A stretch of 64,000 bases of DNA from Pseudomonas corrugata (GTDB taxonomy: Bacteria > Pseudomonadota > Gammaproteobacteria > Pseudomonadales > Pseudomonadaceae). Location of the stretch: assembly GCF_001269905.1 (NCBI RefSeq), contig NZ_LHVK01000003.1:186001-250000 (forward strand). Reading direction: 5' to 3'. Each line of letters opens with the position of its first letter. The first letter of the stretch is position 1. Below the pieces are notes generated by a model, which worked only from the letters and a program-made list of their open reading frames with translations, was not told where the DNA came from and did not search any database. Shown one piece after another: positions 53,914-63,867 of this stretch. The translations under genes and the position numbers were made by a program.

Positions 53914-54092
53914 CACTCCCTGGGGTGCTTGCCAGCTGGTGATGTCCCTGAGCCGATACGCACAACCACGGGGGTTGCACGTTGGGGCCGGTGTGCATGT
54001 CCGCTTGACGGAAAGCCTTAACGCCTCCTGCAACTTCCACCTTGAACTCTCGGGTTCAAGGGCTAAGCCGGCAGCGGTTCATCCGGGGAGCC
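53914..54092 (+). ncRNA. ssrS: 6S RNA
   Basis: The regulator that mimics an open promoter and traps sigma-70 RNA polymerase in stationary phase. The sequence from TCCCTGGGGTGCTTGCCAGC through GTCCCTGAGCCGATACGCA to CTTCCACCTTGAACTC matches pseudomonad 6S. The closing stem is exact: CTCCCTGG at 53916-53923 pairs with CCGGGGAG at 54083-54090. Length is about 180 nt and the place between zapA and ygfA is the standard one. The ends are estimated from the stem. Confidence 0.92.
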
Positions 54093-54102
54093 TGATTTTC
54101 CA

Positions 54103-54133
54103 GACAATGCCAGTCTCCAGGACTGGCATTGTC
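54103..54133. repeat. 12-bp inverted repeat between 6S RNA and ygfA
   Basis: GACAATGCCAGT and ACTGGCATTGTC around a 7-base loop. There is no T-run, so it is not a classic terminator; it may be an RNA-processing or pausing hairpin, or a factor-binding palindrome. Confidence 0.6.
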
Positions 54134-54210
54134 GTGTCTGGCACAGGCATTTCTGACTGGATCGTTTGCGGTTACGCTGTGTCATCCCAGCCAGACTCGA
54201 AGCATCGACC

Positions 54211-54816
54211 ATGTCCGAACCCGCGTTGCTGCCCCGCCCCCAACTTCGGCGCCTGCTGCGCCAGGCCCGTCGCGCCCTGACGCCCGCCCAACAACGACAA
54301 GCCGCTCAAGGGCTCTACCGGCAACTGGCCCAGCATCCAATGTTCCGCCGCGCGAGACACATCGCGCTGTACCTGCCCAACGATGGCGAGATCGACCCTC
54401 GATTGCTGCTGCGCGCAGCCCAGCGCCGGGGCAAGGCCACTTACCTGCCGGTGCTCAGCCCGTGGCCACGGACCAAGATGGTTTTCCAACGCATCCGCCC
54501 TGGGGAACAACTGCACCCCAATCGCTTTCGGATTCTCGAACCACGGATCGATGTCGCCCGGCAACGCAAGGTCTGGACATTGGACCTGGTGTTGCTGCCA
54601 CTGGTGGGGTTCGACGATGTGGGCGGCCGCCTCGGCATGGGAGGCGGGTTCTATGACCGCAGCCTGGCGTATCTGGCGCGACGCAAACTATGGCGCAAGC
54701 CAACGTTGCTGGGGCTGGCCCATGAATGCCAGAAAGTCGAAAGACTGGCGCAGGCGAGCTGGGACGTACCGCTGCAAGGAACGGTCAGTGACAGGCATTG
54801 GTATATCGCAGAGTAG
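54211..54816 (+). CDS. ygfA: 5-formyltetrahydrofolate cyclo-ligase
   Basis: A 201-aa enzyme that turns 5-formyl-THF into 5,10-methenyl-THF with ATP. It shows RRLLRQARRALTPAQQ at the N-terminus and the ATP-binding PLVGFDDVGGRLGMGGGFYDR. ATG 54211 gives the usual length; the frame upstream into the 6S side is not coding. The 6S-ygfA pair is conserved in gamma-proteobacteria and likely co-transcribed. Confidence 0.93.
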   Translation: MSEPALLPRPQLRRLLRQARRALTPAQQRQAAQGLYRQLAQHPMFRRARHIALYLPNDGEIDPRLLLRAAQRRGKATYLPVLSPWPRTKMVFQRIRPGEQLHPNRFRILEPRIDVARQRKVWTLDLVLLPLVGFDDVGGRLGMGGGFYDRSLAYLARRKLWRKPTLLGLAHECQKVERLAQASWDVPLQGTVSDRHWYIAE

Positions 54817-54851
54817 GCGCCGCGAAAATCGGCGGCGCCCGGAAGACGGTT

Positions 54852-54998
54852 TCAGCGTTTAAGCGATGGCGCGGGTTGGGTGACATCCATCGGCGCCTCG
54901 GTCTTGCTGGCCCACAGGCTCTGGGCGTACCCCGTGGTTACAACACCCAGTCCGAACAGAATGACCAGAATCCACAACAAATCCGGTTTGCGTTTCAT
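54852..54998 (-). CDS. Small single-pass membrane protein, 48 aa
   Basis: A short frame with start MKRKPDLLWILVILFGLGVV, one hydrophobic segment at about residues 7-24, and a polar tail ending PSLKR. TTGAGGGGGGCAATCG before ATG 54998 is a good ribosome-binding site. It is convergent with ygfA. Positive residues at the N-terminus followed by the membrane segment suggest a bitopic inner-membrane protein. Function is unknown; it may be a conserved pseudomonad small protein. Confidence 0.68.
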   Translation of the reverse strand: MKRKPDLLWILVILFGLGVVTTGYAQSLWASKTEAPMDVTQPAPSLKR

Positions 54999-55192
54999 CG
55001 ATTGCCCCCCTCAAGGCATATCACACACGATGACAGCAGCGGTTTTCTTATTGGCCGTGCAGCAGCGTCAAGCTTGGAAGGCCGGCATTTTGCGACAACC
55101 TTGACCGTCACGCAAACGCTGGCGTCAACCGACTGTCGGTTTGTCATAAAATCGCTGAACTATTTTTAGCATATCGCCCAGGAGTAACAGTC

Positions 55193-55645
55193 ATGGCCTA
55201 TTGGCTGATGAAATCCGAGCCCGACGAATTGTCCATCCAAGGCCTGGAAAAGCTCGGTCAGGCCCGCTGGGACGGGGTCCGTAACTACCAGGCGCGCAAT
55301 TTCCTGCGGGCCATGGCGCAAGGTGACAGTTTCTTTTTCTATCACTCGAGCTGTCCGGAACCAGGGATTGCCGGGGTCGGGAAAATTGTCAGGACGGCCT
55401 ACCCGGACCCCACGGCGCTGGAGTCCGACAGCCACTACTTCGACCCGAAGGCCAGTCCGGATAAAAACCCCTGGACCGCGATCGACGTCGCCCATGTCGA
55501 AACCTTTTCCCGCGTGCTGAAACTCGACTATCTCAAACAGCAAACCACCCTGGCCGAAATGCCGCTGGTGCAGAAGGGCTCGCGCCTGTCGGTGATGCCG
55601 GTGACTGCGGAGCAGTGGGCAGCGGTGATGGCGCTGAAACCCTAG
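55193..55645 (+). CDS. EVE-domain protein (YTH/PUA-like)
   Basis: A 150-aa protein made of one EVE domain (AYWLMKSEPDELSIQGLE, then RWDGVRNYQARNFLRAMAQGD, and FYHSSCPEPGIAGVGKIV). EVE folds bind modified bases in RNA or DNA; the cellular role is not settled. The start ATG 55193 has CCAGGAGTAACAGTC before it. The 194-base gap upstream must hold its promoter. Confidence 0.92.
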   Translation: MAYWLMKSEPDELSIQGLEKLGQARWDGVRNYQARNFLRAMAQGDSFFFYHSSCPEPGIAGVGKIVRTAYPDPTALESDSHYFDPKASPDKNPWTAIDVAHVETFSRVLKLDYLKQQTTLAEMPLVQKGSRLSVMPVTAEQWAAVMALKP

Positions 55646-55668
55646 CGCTATCGCCCCCCCTCGGTCCG

Positions 55669-55737
55669 CCATCGCGAGCTGGCTCCACGCCGGATCTCCA
55701 TTCAATAAGATCCCCTGTGCGAGCCTGCTCGCGATGA
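55669..55737. repeat. Degenerate REP pair
   Basis: GCCATCGCGAGCTGGCTCCACG and TGTGCGAGCCTGCTCGCGAT keep only part of the usual core (one arm lost GCAGG, the other GGGA). It sits between the EVE and FliL-like genes. Confidence 0.75.
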
Positions 55738-55760
55738 GGCCCGCCCAAACAGCACAAGAC

Positions 55761-56177
55761 TTACTGGATGATCAGGTTGTTGAACAACAGATCATCCACC
55801 ATCGGCTTGCCGGTTTCGTCGTTCATCACCTGCTGGGTCTGCTTCAACGCTTCCTGGCGCAACTTTTCCTTGGCCTCAAGGTTGTTCATGGTTTCGGTGG
55901 TCTGCTGGGCGAACAGCGCAACCAACTGATTGCGAATCAGCGGTTCGTTGGCCTTCACTGCAGCTGCAGCGGCATCGCCGGTCACGCGCAAGGCCACGTC
56001 GGCTTTGTAGACCCTGAGTTTCGCCGAGCCATCCAGACCGTAGTTGCCCACGAAGGGCGGGCTCAGGGTGATATAGCTGACCTTCGGGGCCTCACCTTCT
56101 TTTGCTTCCTTGGCTTCTTCGGCCATCACTGCCGCAGGCAGCAGCAGGGCCAACATCAATACGATCCACGCTTTCAC
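55761..56177 (-). CDS. FliL-like periplasmic protein
   Basis: A 138-aa protein with signal peptide MKAWIVLMLALLLPAAVMA and a FliL-type domain (VSYITLSPPFVGNYG...LRVYKADVALRVTG...IRNQLVALFAQQTTETMNNLEAKEKLRQEAL). It starts at GTG 56177, set by GATGAGGAGTCGAAT. It lies outside any flagellar cluster and has a cleavable-looking signal instead of a membrane anchor, so it may be a paralogue with another partner. Confidence 0.8.
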   Translation of the reverse strand: MKAWIVLMLALLLPAAVMAEEAKEAKEGEAPKVSYITLSPPFVGNYGLDGSAKLRVYKADVALRVTGDAAAAAVKANEPLIRNQLVALFAQQTTETMNNLEAKEKLRQEALKQTQQVMNDETGKPMVDDLLFNNLIIQ

Positions 56178-56328
56178 ATTCGACTCCTCATCCGGTTTTG
56201 CGGCCCAGCATACCGACCCGCCGTTCAAGCACAAGCTTATGGCCGGCTATCAGGGCGGGGCATGCTCGTTGACCCGTTGACTCTCACACCTACACTTATC
56301 GGCCATCACTCCCAAAGGAATAGCCCTG

Positions 56329-57306
56329 ATGAAAGCCGTGCTGTGCAAAGAATTCGGCCCCGCCGAGTCGCTGGTGCTGGAAGACGTCGCCAGCCCCGTT
56401 GCGAAGAAGAACGAAGTGCTGCTGGACGTATACGCCGCGGGGGTGAATTTCCCCGACACGCTGATCATCGAGGGCAAATATCAATTCAAACCGCCCTTCC
56501 CGTTTTCTCCCGGCGGTGAAGCGGCGGGAGTCGTCAGGGAAGTGGGTGAGAGGGTCAGCCACCTCAAGGTCGGTGACCGGGTGATGGCGCTGACCGGCTG
56601 GGGCAGCTTTGCCGAACAGGTCGCGGTGCCAGGCTACAACGTACTGCCGATCCCAGCGTCCATGGACTTCAACACCGCCGCGGCCTTCAGCATGACCTAC
56701 GGCACCTCGATGCATGCCCTCAAGCAGCGGGCCAACCTGCAACCAGGCGAGACCCTGCTGGTGCTCGGCGCCTCAGGCGGCGTAGGCCTGGCGGCGGTGG
56801 AGATAGGCAAAGCCATGGGCGCACGGGTGATCGCCGCCGCCAGCAGCGCGCAAAAGCTTGCTGTGGCCAAGGCAGCCGGCGCCGATGAACTGATCAACTA
56901 CAGCGAAACCAGCCTGAAAGACGAGATCAAACGCCTCACCGACGGCCAGGGCGCGGATGTCATCTACGATCCGGTGGGCGGCGATCTCTTCGACCAGGCC
57001 ATCCGCTCCATCGCCTGGAATGGCCGGCTGCTGGTGGTCGGCTTCGCCAGCGGGCGCATTCCCGAGCTGCCGGTGAACCTGGCCCTGCTCAAAGGCGCTG
57101 CTGTGGTGGGCGTGTTCTGGGGCTCCTTTGCCCAGCGCCAACCCCAGGACAACGCCGCCAACTTCCAGCAACTGTTCGGCTGGTTTGCCGAAGGCAGGCT
57201 CAAGCCGCTGGTCTCGCAGCTGTATCCACTGGACAACGCCGCCCAGGCCATCAACGACCTCGCCCAGCGCAAGGCGGTTGGAAAGGTGGTTGTGCAGGTG
57301 CGTTGA
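56329..57306 (+). CDS. NADPH:quinone oxidoreductase (zeta-crystallin/Qor-like)
   Basis: A 325-aa MDR-family enzyme with the N-terminal GroES-like part (VYAAGVNFPDTLIIEGKYQ) and the nucleotide motif LVLGASGGVGLAAVEIGKAMG (GxxGxG). It has no zinc cysteines, so it is a quinone/enone reductase of the Qor group. AAAGGAATAGCCCTG sets ATG 56329. It is a single gene upstream of glpT; the real electron acceptor is unknown. Confidence 0.9.
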   Translation: MKAVLCKEFGPAESLVLEDVASPVAKKNEVLLDVYAAGVNFPDTLIIEGKYQFKPPFPFSPGGEAAGVVREVGERVSHLKVGDRVMALTGWGSFAEQVAVPGYNVLPIPASMDFNTAAAFSMTYGTSMHALKQRANLQPGETLLVLGASGGVGLAAVEIGKAMGARVIAAASSAQKLAVAKAAGADELINYSETSLKDEIKRLTDGQGADVIYDPVGGDLFDQAIRSIAWNGRLLVVGFASGRIPELPVNLALLKGAAVVGVFWGSFAQRQPQDNAANFQQLFGWFAEGRLKPLVSQLYPLDNAAQAINDLAQRKAVGKVVVQVR

Positions 57307-57479
57307 CTGCATTGATGCGGCCCCGACGCCCATGGCGTCGAGGCCGCGACTCCATAGTATCGAAGCGCTTGCAGCGCCAAGACCCACGACGTCGCCCGCT
57401 TATGCCTCGGCGACGCGTTCGTTTATGAACATCTCTCCGGCAACATTTCCCCTGTGCAGCGCAAAACAAGCGATGCTAT

Positions 57480-57493
57480 TTTCGGTAACGAAA
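57480..57493 (+). promoter_or_regulatory. Candidate operator upstream of glpT
   Basis: TTTCG-GTAA-CGAAA is a perfect inverted repeat 48 bases before the glpT start. Its shape resembles GlpR-type sites (TTCG...CGAA), so it is a candidate glycerol-3-phosphate operator. This is a guess from shape and position. Confidence 0.35.
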
Positions 57494-57540
57494 CTGTAAC
57501 ATTCGCATTCGCAGCCATAACAAGAAACCGGAGTCCTTGA

Positions 57541-58890
57541 ATGTTTGCTTTCTTTCGTCCTGCCGCACACCAGGCACCCCTGCCTGAAGAAAAAATAGAC
57601 AGCACCTACCGACGCCTTCGTTGGCAGATTTTCGCCGGGATCTTCATTGGGTATGCGGGTTACTACCTGCTACGCAAGAACTTCACCCTGGCATTCCCGG
57701 ACCTGATTGCCCAAGGCTATACAAAAGGCCAGCTCGGCGTGGCGGTGTCGGCAATTGCGATCGCCTACGGTCTTTCCAAATTTCTGATGGGCATCGTGTC
57801 CGACCGCTCCAACCCCCGCTACTTCCTGCCCTTTGGCCTGGTGATGTCCGCCGCGGTGATGTTCGTTTTCGGTTTCGCACCGTGGGCGACGTCCAGCGTG
57901 GCCATAATGTTCATCCTGTTGTTTATCAACGGTTGGGCACAAGGCATGGGGTGGCCGCCGAGCGGGCGGACCATGGTGCACTGGTGGTCGCAGAAAGAAC
58001 GCGGCGGAGTGGTTTCGGTATGGAACACTGCGCATAACGTCGGCGGTGGCCTGATCGGTCCGCTGGCGATCCTCGGCATGGGGTGGTTCAACGACTGGCA
58101 CAGCAAGTTCTATGTACCGGCTGCCGTGGCCTTGCTGGTGGCTGCATTTGCTTTCATTGTCATGCGCGATACCCCGCAATCAACGGGATTGCCGCCCATC
58201 GAGAAGTACAAGGACGATTATCCGGAAGGCTACGATGCCAGTCACGAGAACGAATTCAGCGCCAAGGAAATCTTCGTCAAATACGTGCTGCGCAATAAAA
58301 TGCTCTGGTTAATCGCACTGGCCAACGTCTTCGTCTATTTGCTGCGCTACGGAATCCTGGACTGGGCGCCGACCTACCTCAAGGAGGTCAAGCACTTCGA
58401 CTTCGACAAGACGTCCTGGGCTTACTTCCTTTACGAATGGGCAGGGATTCCCGGTACGCTGCTGTGCGGCTGGATGTCAGACAAGATCTTCCGTGGCAAC
58501 CGTGGCCTGACGGGCATGGTGTTCATGGCGCTGGTAACGGTAGCGACCCTGGTGTATTGGCTGAATCCACCGGGCAACCCAATGGTCGACATGATCTCGC
58601 TGTTCGCGATCGGCTTCCTGATCTATGGCCCGGTAATGCTGGTGGGCCTGCAGGCACTGGAGCTCGTGCCCAAGAAAGCGGCCGGTACCGCTGCCGGTTT
58701 TACCGGTCTTTTCGGTTATCTGGGTGGTTCAGTCGCAGCCAGCGCCTTGATGGGTTACACGGTGGACTACTTCGGCTGGAACGGCGGCTTTATCCTGCTG
58801 ATCGCCGCATGCCTGCTGGCCATGGCTTTCCTCGCCCCGACCCTGGGGCACAAGCAAGTCAGCAGTCAGAGCCGCGAAGCGGTGGCCTGA
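57541..58890 (+). CDS. glpT: sn-glycerol-3-phosphate transporter
   Basis: A 449-aa MFS antiporter that takes in glycerol-3-phosphate in exchange for phosphate and also lets in fosfomycin. The organophosphate family features are present: [26 protein letters not shown] at the start and [20 protein letters not shown] as signature. CCGGAGTCCTTGA sets ATG 57541. It ends convergently with the ChaC-like gene, overlapping it by 25 bp. Confidence 0.96.
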   Translation: MFAFFRPAAHQAPLPEEKIDSTYRRLRWQIFAGIFIGYAGYYLLRKNFTLAFPDLIAQGYTKGQLGVAVSAIAIAYGLSKFLMGIVSDRSNPRYFLPFGLVMSAAVMFVFGFAPWATSSVAIMFILLFINGWAQGMGWPPSGRTMVHWWSQKERGGVVSVWNTAHNVGGGLIGPLAILGMGWFNDWHSKFYVPAAVALLVAAFAFIVMRDTPQSTGLPPIEKYKDDYPEGYDASHENEFSAKEIFVKYVLRNKMLWLIALANVFVYLLRYGILDWAPTYLKEVKHFDFDKTSWAYFLYEWAGIPGTLLCGWMSDKIFRGNRGLTGMVFMALVTVATLVYWLNPPGNPMVDMISLFAIGFLIYGPVMLVGLQALELVPKKAAGTAAGFTGLFGYLGGSVAASALMGYTVDYFGWNGGFILLIAACLLAMAFLAPTLGHKQVSSQSREAVA

Positions 58891-59534
58891 TCGAGGGCTG
58901 AACTGCAACGCTTGAGCCGCGCCTCCAGATTCCGATCCGGGATGGCGTGGCTACGCAGGGCGTGTATGGTCTGCTCGACATAATCGCGAGTGGTGCCGAA
59001 ACGCCCGCAGGCACTTTCAAACACCTGGCTCAGAACATGGTCCGGCAGATTGCCGGCATAGCTGGGCAGGTGACGCTCCAGCACAAAGCCCAAGGCTTGC
59101 ACGCGGTTGCCATTCTCAAGGCGGCAACTGAGCCAGTGCGGGCGATAGGACGGAACGGGCATTTCCCGCTGCCACAAGGCGAACAACGAGTCCTCGAGAT
59201 TCTCCTCCGGCAATCGGTAGGCGAAACCGCTGCATGACCCACCGCGGTCCAGTCCGAACACCAGCCCCGGCAATTCCGGCGTACCGCGATGCTCGTGGGA
59301 CCACAGGTACAAGCCGCGATGATAGCCATGGACCCGCCCCCGCATCCGTTCCACTGCCGTGCACTCCGGCCGCCAGATCAACGAGCCGTAGGCGAACAGC
59401 CAGACCGGACCGCCCTGGTGAAGGCTCATGGTCGATTGCATCGAGGCGAGCAATTGCTCTCGGGTCAATTGCGCGCCCAGGTCGAGTCGTGGCGGATACA
59501 GGGCGCAGCTAATGGCGGTTTCGATAGCGGTCAT
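58866..59534 (-). CDS. Gamma-glutamylcyclotransferase (ChaC-like)
   Basis: A 222-aa ChaC-type enzyme that splits glutathione into 5-oxoproline and Cys-Gly. The signature [15 protein letters not shown] (YGSLI) opens the fold, and the later catalytic glutamate should be in [14 protein letters not shown] 59534 (MTAIETAIS) is taken, though no good ribosome-binding site is visible. Its 3' end overlaps that of glpT. Confidence 0.88.
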   Translation of the reverse strand: MTAIETAISCALYPPRLDLGAQLTREQLLASMQSTMSLHQGGPVWLFAYGSLIWRPECTAVERMRGRVHGYHRGLYLWSHEHRGTPELPGLVFGLDRGGSCSGFAYRLPEENLEDSLFALWQREMPVPSYRPHWLSCRLENGNRVQALGFVLERHLPSYAGNLPDHVLSQVFESACGRFGTTRDYVEQTIHALRSHAIPDRNLEARLKRCSSALDQATASRL

Positions 59535-59656
59535 GGCCGGTAGCGGAAGGCTCCTCGCGAGGATCGGAAAATGGATAGGCACGCGTCATGGGACTGACGC
59601 TTGTCAGAACCCAGGCAAGTTGGATGCCACTGACACCTATGGCACTGGAAAACACC

Positions 59657-59777
59657 TGTGGCGAGGGGATTTATCCCCGTTGGGCTGCGTAGCAGCCCTA
59701 AAACCTGAGCGCTCGGTGGGTCAGATAAATTGATGGGGCTGCTACGCAGCCCAGCGGGGATAAATCCCCTCGCCACA
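59657..59777. repeat. Long palindromic repeat, GTGGCGAGGGGATTTATCCC family
   Basis: Fourth copy of the family, with arms as at 29132 and the inner pair GGGCTGCGTAGCAGCCC / GGGGCTGCTACGCAGCCC. It lies between the ChaC gene start and the end of the reductase gene. Confidence 0.88.
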
Positions 59778-59813
59778 AAAAAAGCGCCATCCAGAATCGT
59801 TCAAGATCAAGGC

Positions 59814-60782
59814 TCAGGCACGAGGTGCGTAGGCAAACACGTCGGCGCGCATCTGGTGGGCGTCCATCCCGGCTTCCACCAGCGCGTCGAGGGTGGCATA
59901 GATCATGGCCGGTGAGCCGCTGGCGTAGACGTGCACACCCGACAGGTCGCTGATGTCCTCGCATACCGCTTCGTGGAGCATGCCACAGCGCCCTTCCCAA
60001 CCACACAGGTCGCTGACGACCTTGTGCAGGAACAGATTCGGCAGTTTTTTCCACTCTTCCCAATGCTCGATTTCATAGAAATCGTCCGGTCGCCGCACGC
60101 CCCAATAGAGATGTACCGGATGCTTGAAGCCTGCTGCCCGGCAGTGCTCGATCAGGCTGTGCATCTGCGCCATGCCGGTGCCGGCGGCGATCAACACCAA
60201 GGGGCCATCGGGCAATTCGGACAAGTGAGTATCGCCGAAAGGCATTTCGACATGAACGTTGGGGTTGCGTTGCAGTTGCTCCAGCAGCGCCTTCGCACTG
60301 TTTTCGCGCACCAATACATGCAATTGCAGATCGCGCCCCGAATGCGGCGCCGAAGCCAGGGAGAAAGCCGACTTATCGCCATTCTCCCGCTCGACCATCA
60401 GATACTGCCCCGCGTGATAACGCGGCGGCTTGCCCGCCGGGGCACGCAGACTGACCCGCCAGACATCCCCACCCACATCGGCGCACCCGGTGACCTGGCA
60501 CGCCAGGCGACGCACCGGCAACTCGCCCGGCGCCAGCACCCCATCCCACAACACCACACAGTCCTCCAGGGGCTCTGCGATGCAGGTGAAGATCTCTCCG
60601 TGATCACGCACCTCACCTGCCTGCTCCACGCGGCCTTCCACCAGCAACGCCCCACAGACATGGCAGTTGCCGTTGCGGCAGCTTTGCGGGCATTCATAGC
60701 CCAGGCGCCGCGCACCATCGAGAATTCGCTCGGCGGGCTGTATCTCCAGCACCGCGCCGGACGGCTGCAAGGTCACACGCAT
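59814..60782 (-). CDS. Ferredoxin-type NAD(P)H reductase (2Fe-2S, FAD)
   Basis: A 322-aa electron-transfer protein. An N-terminal plant-type ferredoxin domain holds the cluster cysteines (CPQSCRNGNCHVCG, then C in FTCIAEPL), followed by the FAD domain (YHAGQYLMV, SAFSLASAP) and NAD domain (LVLIAAGTGMAQM). Homologues are often called CDP-6-deoxy-glucoseen reductase, a name that is probably wrong here. Its start overlaps the ubiD stop (TGATG), so it may give electrons to or support UbiD-linked ubiquinone synthesis. Confidence 0.9.
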   Translation of the reverse strand: MRVTLQPSGAVLEIQPAERILDGARRLGYECPQSCRNGNCHVCGALLVEGRVEQAGEVRDHGEIFTCIAEPLEDCVVLWDGVLAPGELPVRRLACQVTGCADVGGDVWRVSLRAPAGKPPRYHAGQYLMVERENGDKSAFSLASAPHSGRDLQLHVLVRENSAKALLEQLQRNPNVHVEMPFGDTHLSELPDGPLVLIAAGTGMAQMHSLIEHCRAAGFKHPVHLYWGVRRPDDFYEIEHWEEWKKLPNLFLHKVVSDLCGWEGRCGMLHEAVCEDISDLSGVHVYASGSPAMIYATLDALVEAGMDAHQMRADVFAYAPRA

Positions 60783-62248
60783 CAATCTATTCCTAACTGA
60801 TTCCAAATGGCATCGATCCGTTGGGTAACGGCTTCATCCTTGACGATAACCCGGCCCCACTCACGGGTGGTTTCACCGGGCCATTTATGCGTGGCATCGA
60901 GTCCCATCTTCGACCCCAGGCCGGAGACCGGCGAAGCGAAGTCGAGGTAGTCGATCGGCGTGTTCTCAATCATCACCGTGTCGCGCTTGGGATCCATGCG
61001 CGTGGTGATGGCCCAGATCACGTCGTTCCAGTCCCGTGCATTGATATCGTCGTCAGTGACGATAACGAACTTGGTGTACATGAACTGTCGCAGAAACGAC
61101 CAGACCCCCAGCATCACCCGCTTGGCATGCCCTGGATACGACTTCTTCATGGTCACCACGGCCATACGGTAGGAACAACCCTCCGGTGGCAGATAGAAAT
61201 CAGTGATTTCCGGAAACTGCTTCTGCAGGATAGGCACGAAGACTTCGTTCAGCGCCACACCGAGAATGGCCGGCTCATCGGGCGGACGGCCAGTGTAGGT
61301 GCTGTGGTAGATCGGTTTGATCCGATGGGTGATGCGCTCGACGGTGAACACCGGGAAACTGTCGACTTCGTTGTAGTAGCCGGTGTGATCGCCGTAGGGA
61401 CCTTCATCGGCCATTTCGCCGGGATGGATCACGCCTTCGAGGATGATCTCGGCGGTGGCCGGAACCTGCAGGTCGTTGCCGCGGCATTTCACCAACTCGG
61501 TACGGTTGCCACGCAGCAGGCCGGCGAACGCGTATTCAGAGAGGCTGTCCGGCACTGGCGTAACGGCACCGAGAATGGTTGCCGGGTCCGCGCCCAGGGC
61601 CACGGAAACAGGGAAAGGCTGGCCGGGATGCTTTTCGCACCACTCGCGATAGTCCAGCGCACCGCCACGGTGGCTCAGCCAGCGCATGATGACCTTGTTG
61701 CGGCCAATCACCTGCTGGCGATAGATACCGAGGTTCTGGCGGTCTTTGTTCGGGCCTTTGGTGACGGTCAGCCCCCAAGTGATCAACGGCCCCACATCGC
61801 CCGGCCAGCAGGTCTGCACCGGCAGCATCGCCAGGTCTACATCCTCACCCTCGATCACCACTTCCTGGCAGACCGCGTCCTTGACGACCTTCGGTGCCAT
61901 GGAAATGATCTTGCGGAAAATCGGCAGCTTGGACCAGGCGTCCTTCAGGCCCTTGGGCGGCTCGGGCTCCTTGAGAAACGCCAGCAGCTTGCCGATCTCG
62001 CGCAGCTCGCTGACAGCCTCGGCGCCCATGCCCAGGGCAACGCGCTCCGGCGTGCCGAACAGGTTGCCCAATACCGGTATGTCGTAGCCTGTTGGGTTCT
62101 CGAACAATAACGCCGGACCTTTGGCACGCAGGGTGCGGTCGCAGACCTCGGTCATTTCCAGCACAGGAGACACCGGTACCTGGATGCGCTTGAGTTCGCC
62201 GCGCTGCTCCAGACCGCTGATAAAGTCGCGTAAATCGCGATACTGCAT
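60782..62248 (-). CDS. ubiD: 4-hydroxy-3-polyprenylbenzoate decarboxylase
   Basis: A 488-aa prenylated-FMN decarboxylase in ubiquinone synthesis. It opens [22 protein letters not shown], has [25 protein letters not shown], the catalytic-glutamate region [24 protein letters not shown], and [14 protein letters not shown] near the end. It needs the cofactor from UbiX, which is not in the window. Coupled to the reductase downstream. Confidence 0.96.
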   Translation of the reverse strand: MQYRDLRDFISGLEQRGELKRIQVPVSPVLEMTEVCDRTLRAKGPALLFENPTGYDIPVLGNLFGTPERVALGMGAEAVSELREIGKLLAFLKEPEPPKGLKDAWSKLPIFRKIISMAPKVVKDAVCQEVVIEGEDVDLAMLPVQTCWPGDVGPLITWGLTVTKGPNKDRQNLGIYRQQVIGRNKVIMRWLSHRGGALDYREWCEKHPGQPFPVSVALGADPATILGAVTPVPDSLSEYAFAGLLRGNRTELVKCRGNDLQVPATAEIILEGVIHPGEMADEGPYGDHTGYYNEVDSFPVFTVERITHRIKPIYHSTYTGRPPDEPAILGVALNEVFVPILQKQFPEITDFYLPPEGCSYRMAVVTMKKSYPGHAKRVMLGVWSFLRQFMYTKFVIVTDDDINARDWNDVIWAITTRMDPKRDTVMIENTPIDYLDFASPVSGLGSKMGLDATHKWPGETTREWGRVIVKDEAVTQRIDAIWNQLGID

Positions 62249-62326
62249 GCAAAAGCCTCATGGTGACCGTGGCGTTCGGGGGCCCGAGTTTAACGCCGAC
62301 CGTTCGAAATAGTGAAATGTACAGAT

Positions 62327-62355
62327 AGCAAAAAGCCGGGTTTCCCCGGCTTTGC
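62327..62355 (-). terminator. Intrinsic terminator after rho
   Basis: On the minus strand GCCGGG-GAAA-CCCGGC is followed by TTTTTGC. It lies 14-42 bases after the rho stop. Confidence 0.9.
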
Positions 62356-62368
62356 TGGACCCATCGAT

Positions 62369-63628
62369 TTACTTGCGCTTCATCGACAGGAAGAACTCAT
62401 CGTTGGTCTTGGTCGTCTTCAATTTATCGACCAGGAACTCGATGGCAGCCACTTCATCCATCGGATGCAGCAGCTTGCGCAGGATCCACATGCGCTGCAA
62501 CTCGTCATCGGCCGTCAGCAGCTCTTCACGACGAGTGCCCGAACGGTTGATGTTGATGGCCGGGAACACGCGTTTCTCGGCGATGCGACGGTCCAGGGGC
62601 AGCTCCATGTTGCCGGTGCCCTTGAATTCCTCGTAGATCACTTCGTCCATCTTCGAACCGGTTTCAACCAGTGCGGTGGCGATGATGGTCAGCGAGCCGC
62701 CTTCTTCGATGTTGCGCGCGGCACCGAAGAAACGCTTCGGCTTCTCCAGGGCGTGGGCATCGACACCACCGGTCAGCACCTTGCCGGAGCTCGGGATCAC
62801 GGTGTTGTAGGCACGGGCCAGGCGGGTAATGGAGTCCAGCAGGATGACTACGTCCTTCTTGTGCTCGACCAGACGCTTGGCCTTTTCGATCACCATTTCG
62901 GCAACCTGCACGTGACGGGTCGGCGGCTCGTCGAACGTCGAGGCGACCACTTCGCCGCGTACGGTACGTTGCATCTCCGTCACTTCTTCCGGACGCTCGT
63001 CGATCAGCAGCACGATCAGATGAACTTCAGGATTGTTGCGGGCGATGTTGGCCGCGATGTTCTGCAGCATGATCGTCTTGCCCGCTTTCGGCGGCGCCAC
63101 GATCAGGCCACGCTGGCCTTTGCCGATAGGTGCGCACAGGTCGATGACACGACCGGTGAGGTCTTCAGTGGAGCCGTTGCCGGCTTCCATCTTCATGCGC
63201 ACAGTCGGGAACAGCGGGGTCAGGTTTTCGAAAAGAATCTTGTTCTTCGCGTTTTCCGGACGATCGAAGTTGATCGTGTCGACCTTGAGCAGCGCGAAGT
63301 AACGCTCGCCTTCCTTCGGAGGGCGGATCTTGCCAACGATGGTGTCACCGGTGCGCAAGTTGAAGCGACGGATCTGGCTCGGCGAGACGTAGATATCGTC
63401 CGGGCCGGCGAGGTAGGAAGCGTCCGCGGAACGGAGGAAGCCGAAGCCGTCCTGGAGAATCTCCAGCACGCCATCACCGGAGATTTCCTCGCCGCTCTTC
63501 GCGTGCTTCTTGAGCAGGGAGAAAATCACGTCCTGCTTGCGCGAACGGGCCATATTTTCTATGCCCATCTGTTCGGCCAATTCGAGCAGTTCGGTAATCG
63601 GCTTTTGCTTGAGTTCAGTCAGATTCAT
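62369..63628 (-). CDS. rho: Transcription termination factor Rho
   Basis: A 419-aa hexameric RNA helicase that ends transcription. [20 protein letters not shown] is the usual start; the RNA-binding cold-shock-like domain has [23 protein letters not shown]; Walker A is APPKAGKT and Walker B is [16 protein letters not shown]. Rho usually regulates itself through its leader, and the 63629-63821 leader here is about 190 bases with no gene. Intact. Confidence 0.98.
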   Translation of the reverse strand: MNLTELKQKPITELLELAEQMGIENMARSRKQDVIFSLLKKHAKSGEEISGDGVLEILQDGFGFLRSADASYLAGPDDIYVSPSQIRRFNLRTGDTIVGKIRPPKEGERYFALLKVDTINFDRPENAKNKILFENLTPLFPTVRMKMEAGNGSTEDLTGRVIDLCAPIGKGQRGLIVAPPKAGKTIMLQNIAANIARNNPEVHLIVLLIDERPEEVTEMQRTVRGEVVASTFDEPPTRHVQVAEMVIEKAKRLVEHKKDVVILLDSITRLARAYNTVIPSSGKVLTGGVDAHALEKPKRFFGAARNIEEGGSLTIIATALVETGSKMDEVIYEEFKGTGNMELPLDRRIAEKRVFPAININRSGTRREELLTADDELQRMWILRKLLHPMDEVAAIEFLVDKLKTTKTNDEFFLSMKRK

Positions 63629-63821
63629 ATAGGAATGACGTAATCATTTATGGAGGGGAAATTAAGCTTTTGGCTTAATGAGGCCGCGCCGCAGAGAAGG
63701 CGACAGGATCGCGTACTTATTCGAAAGGAGTGCGTCGGCGACGGCTTGCAGGGGGCAATGGAGAAACCAGTGCGGGGCCGAATGTAACACCTGGATTTGC
63801 GAGCGTCTAGCCCCGAATAAC

Positions 63822-63852
63822 GAAAAAGCCCCGCGATTGGCGGGGCTTTTTC
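63822..63852 (-). terminator. Intrinsic terminator after trxA
   Basis: GAAAAAGCCCCGC, a short ATTGG loop and GCGGGGCTTTTTC; on the minus strand it ends trxA before the rho promoter. Confidence 0.92.
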
Positions 63853-63867
63853 AATGGCATTCGGCGC

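Noticed and set aside
62312..63643. A 443-codon plus-strand frame over rho
   Set aside because: Antisense of rho; would start inside the rho terminator region.
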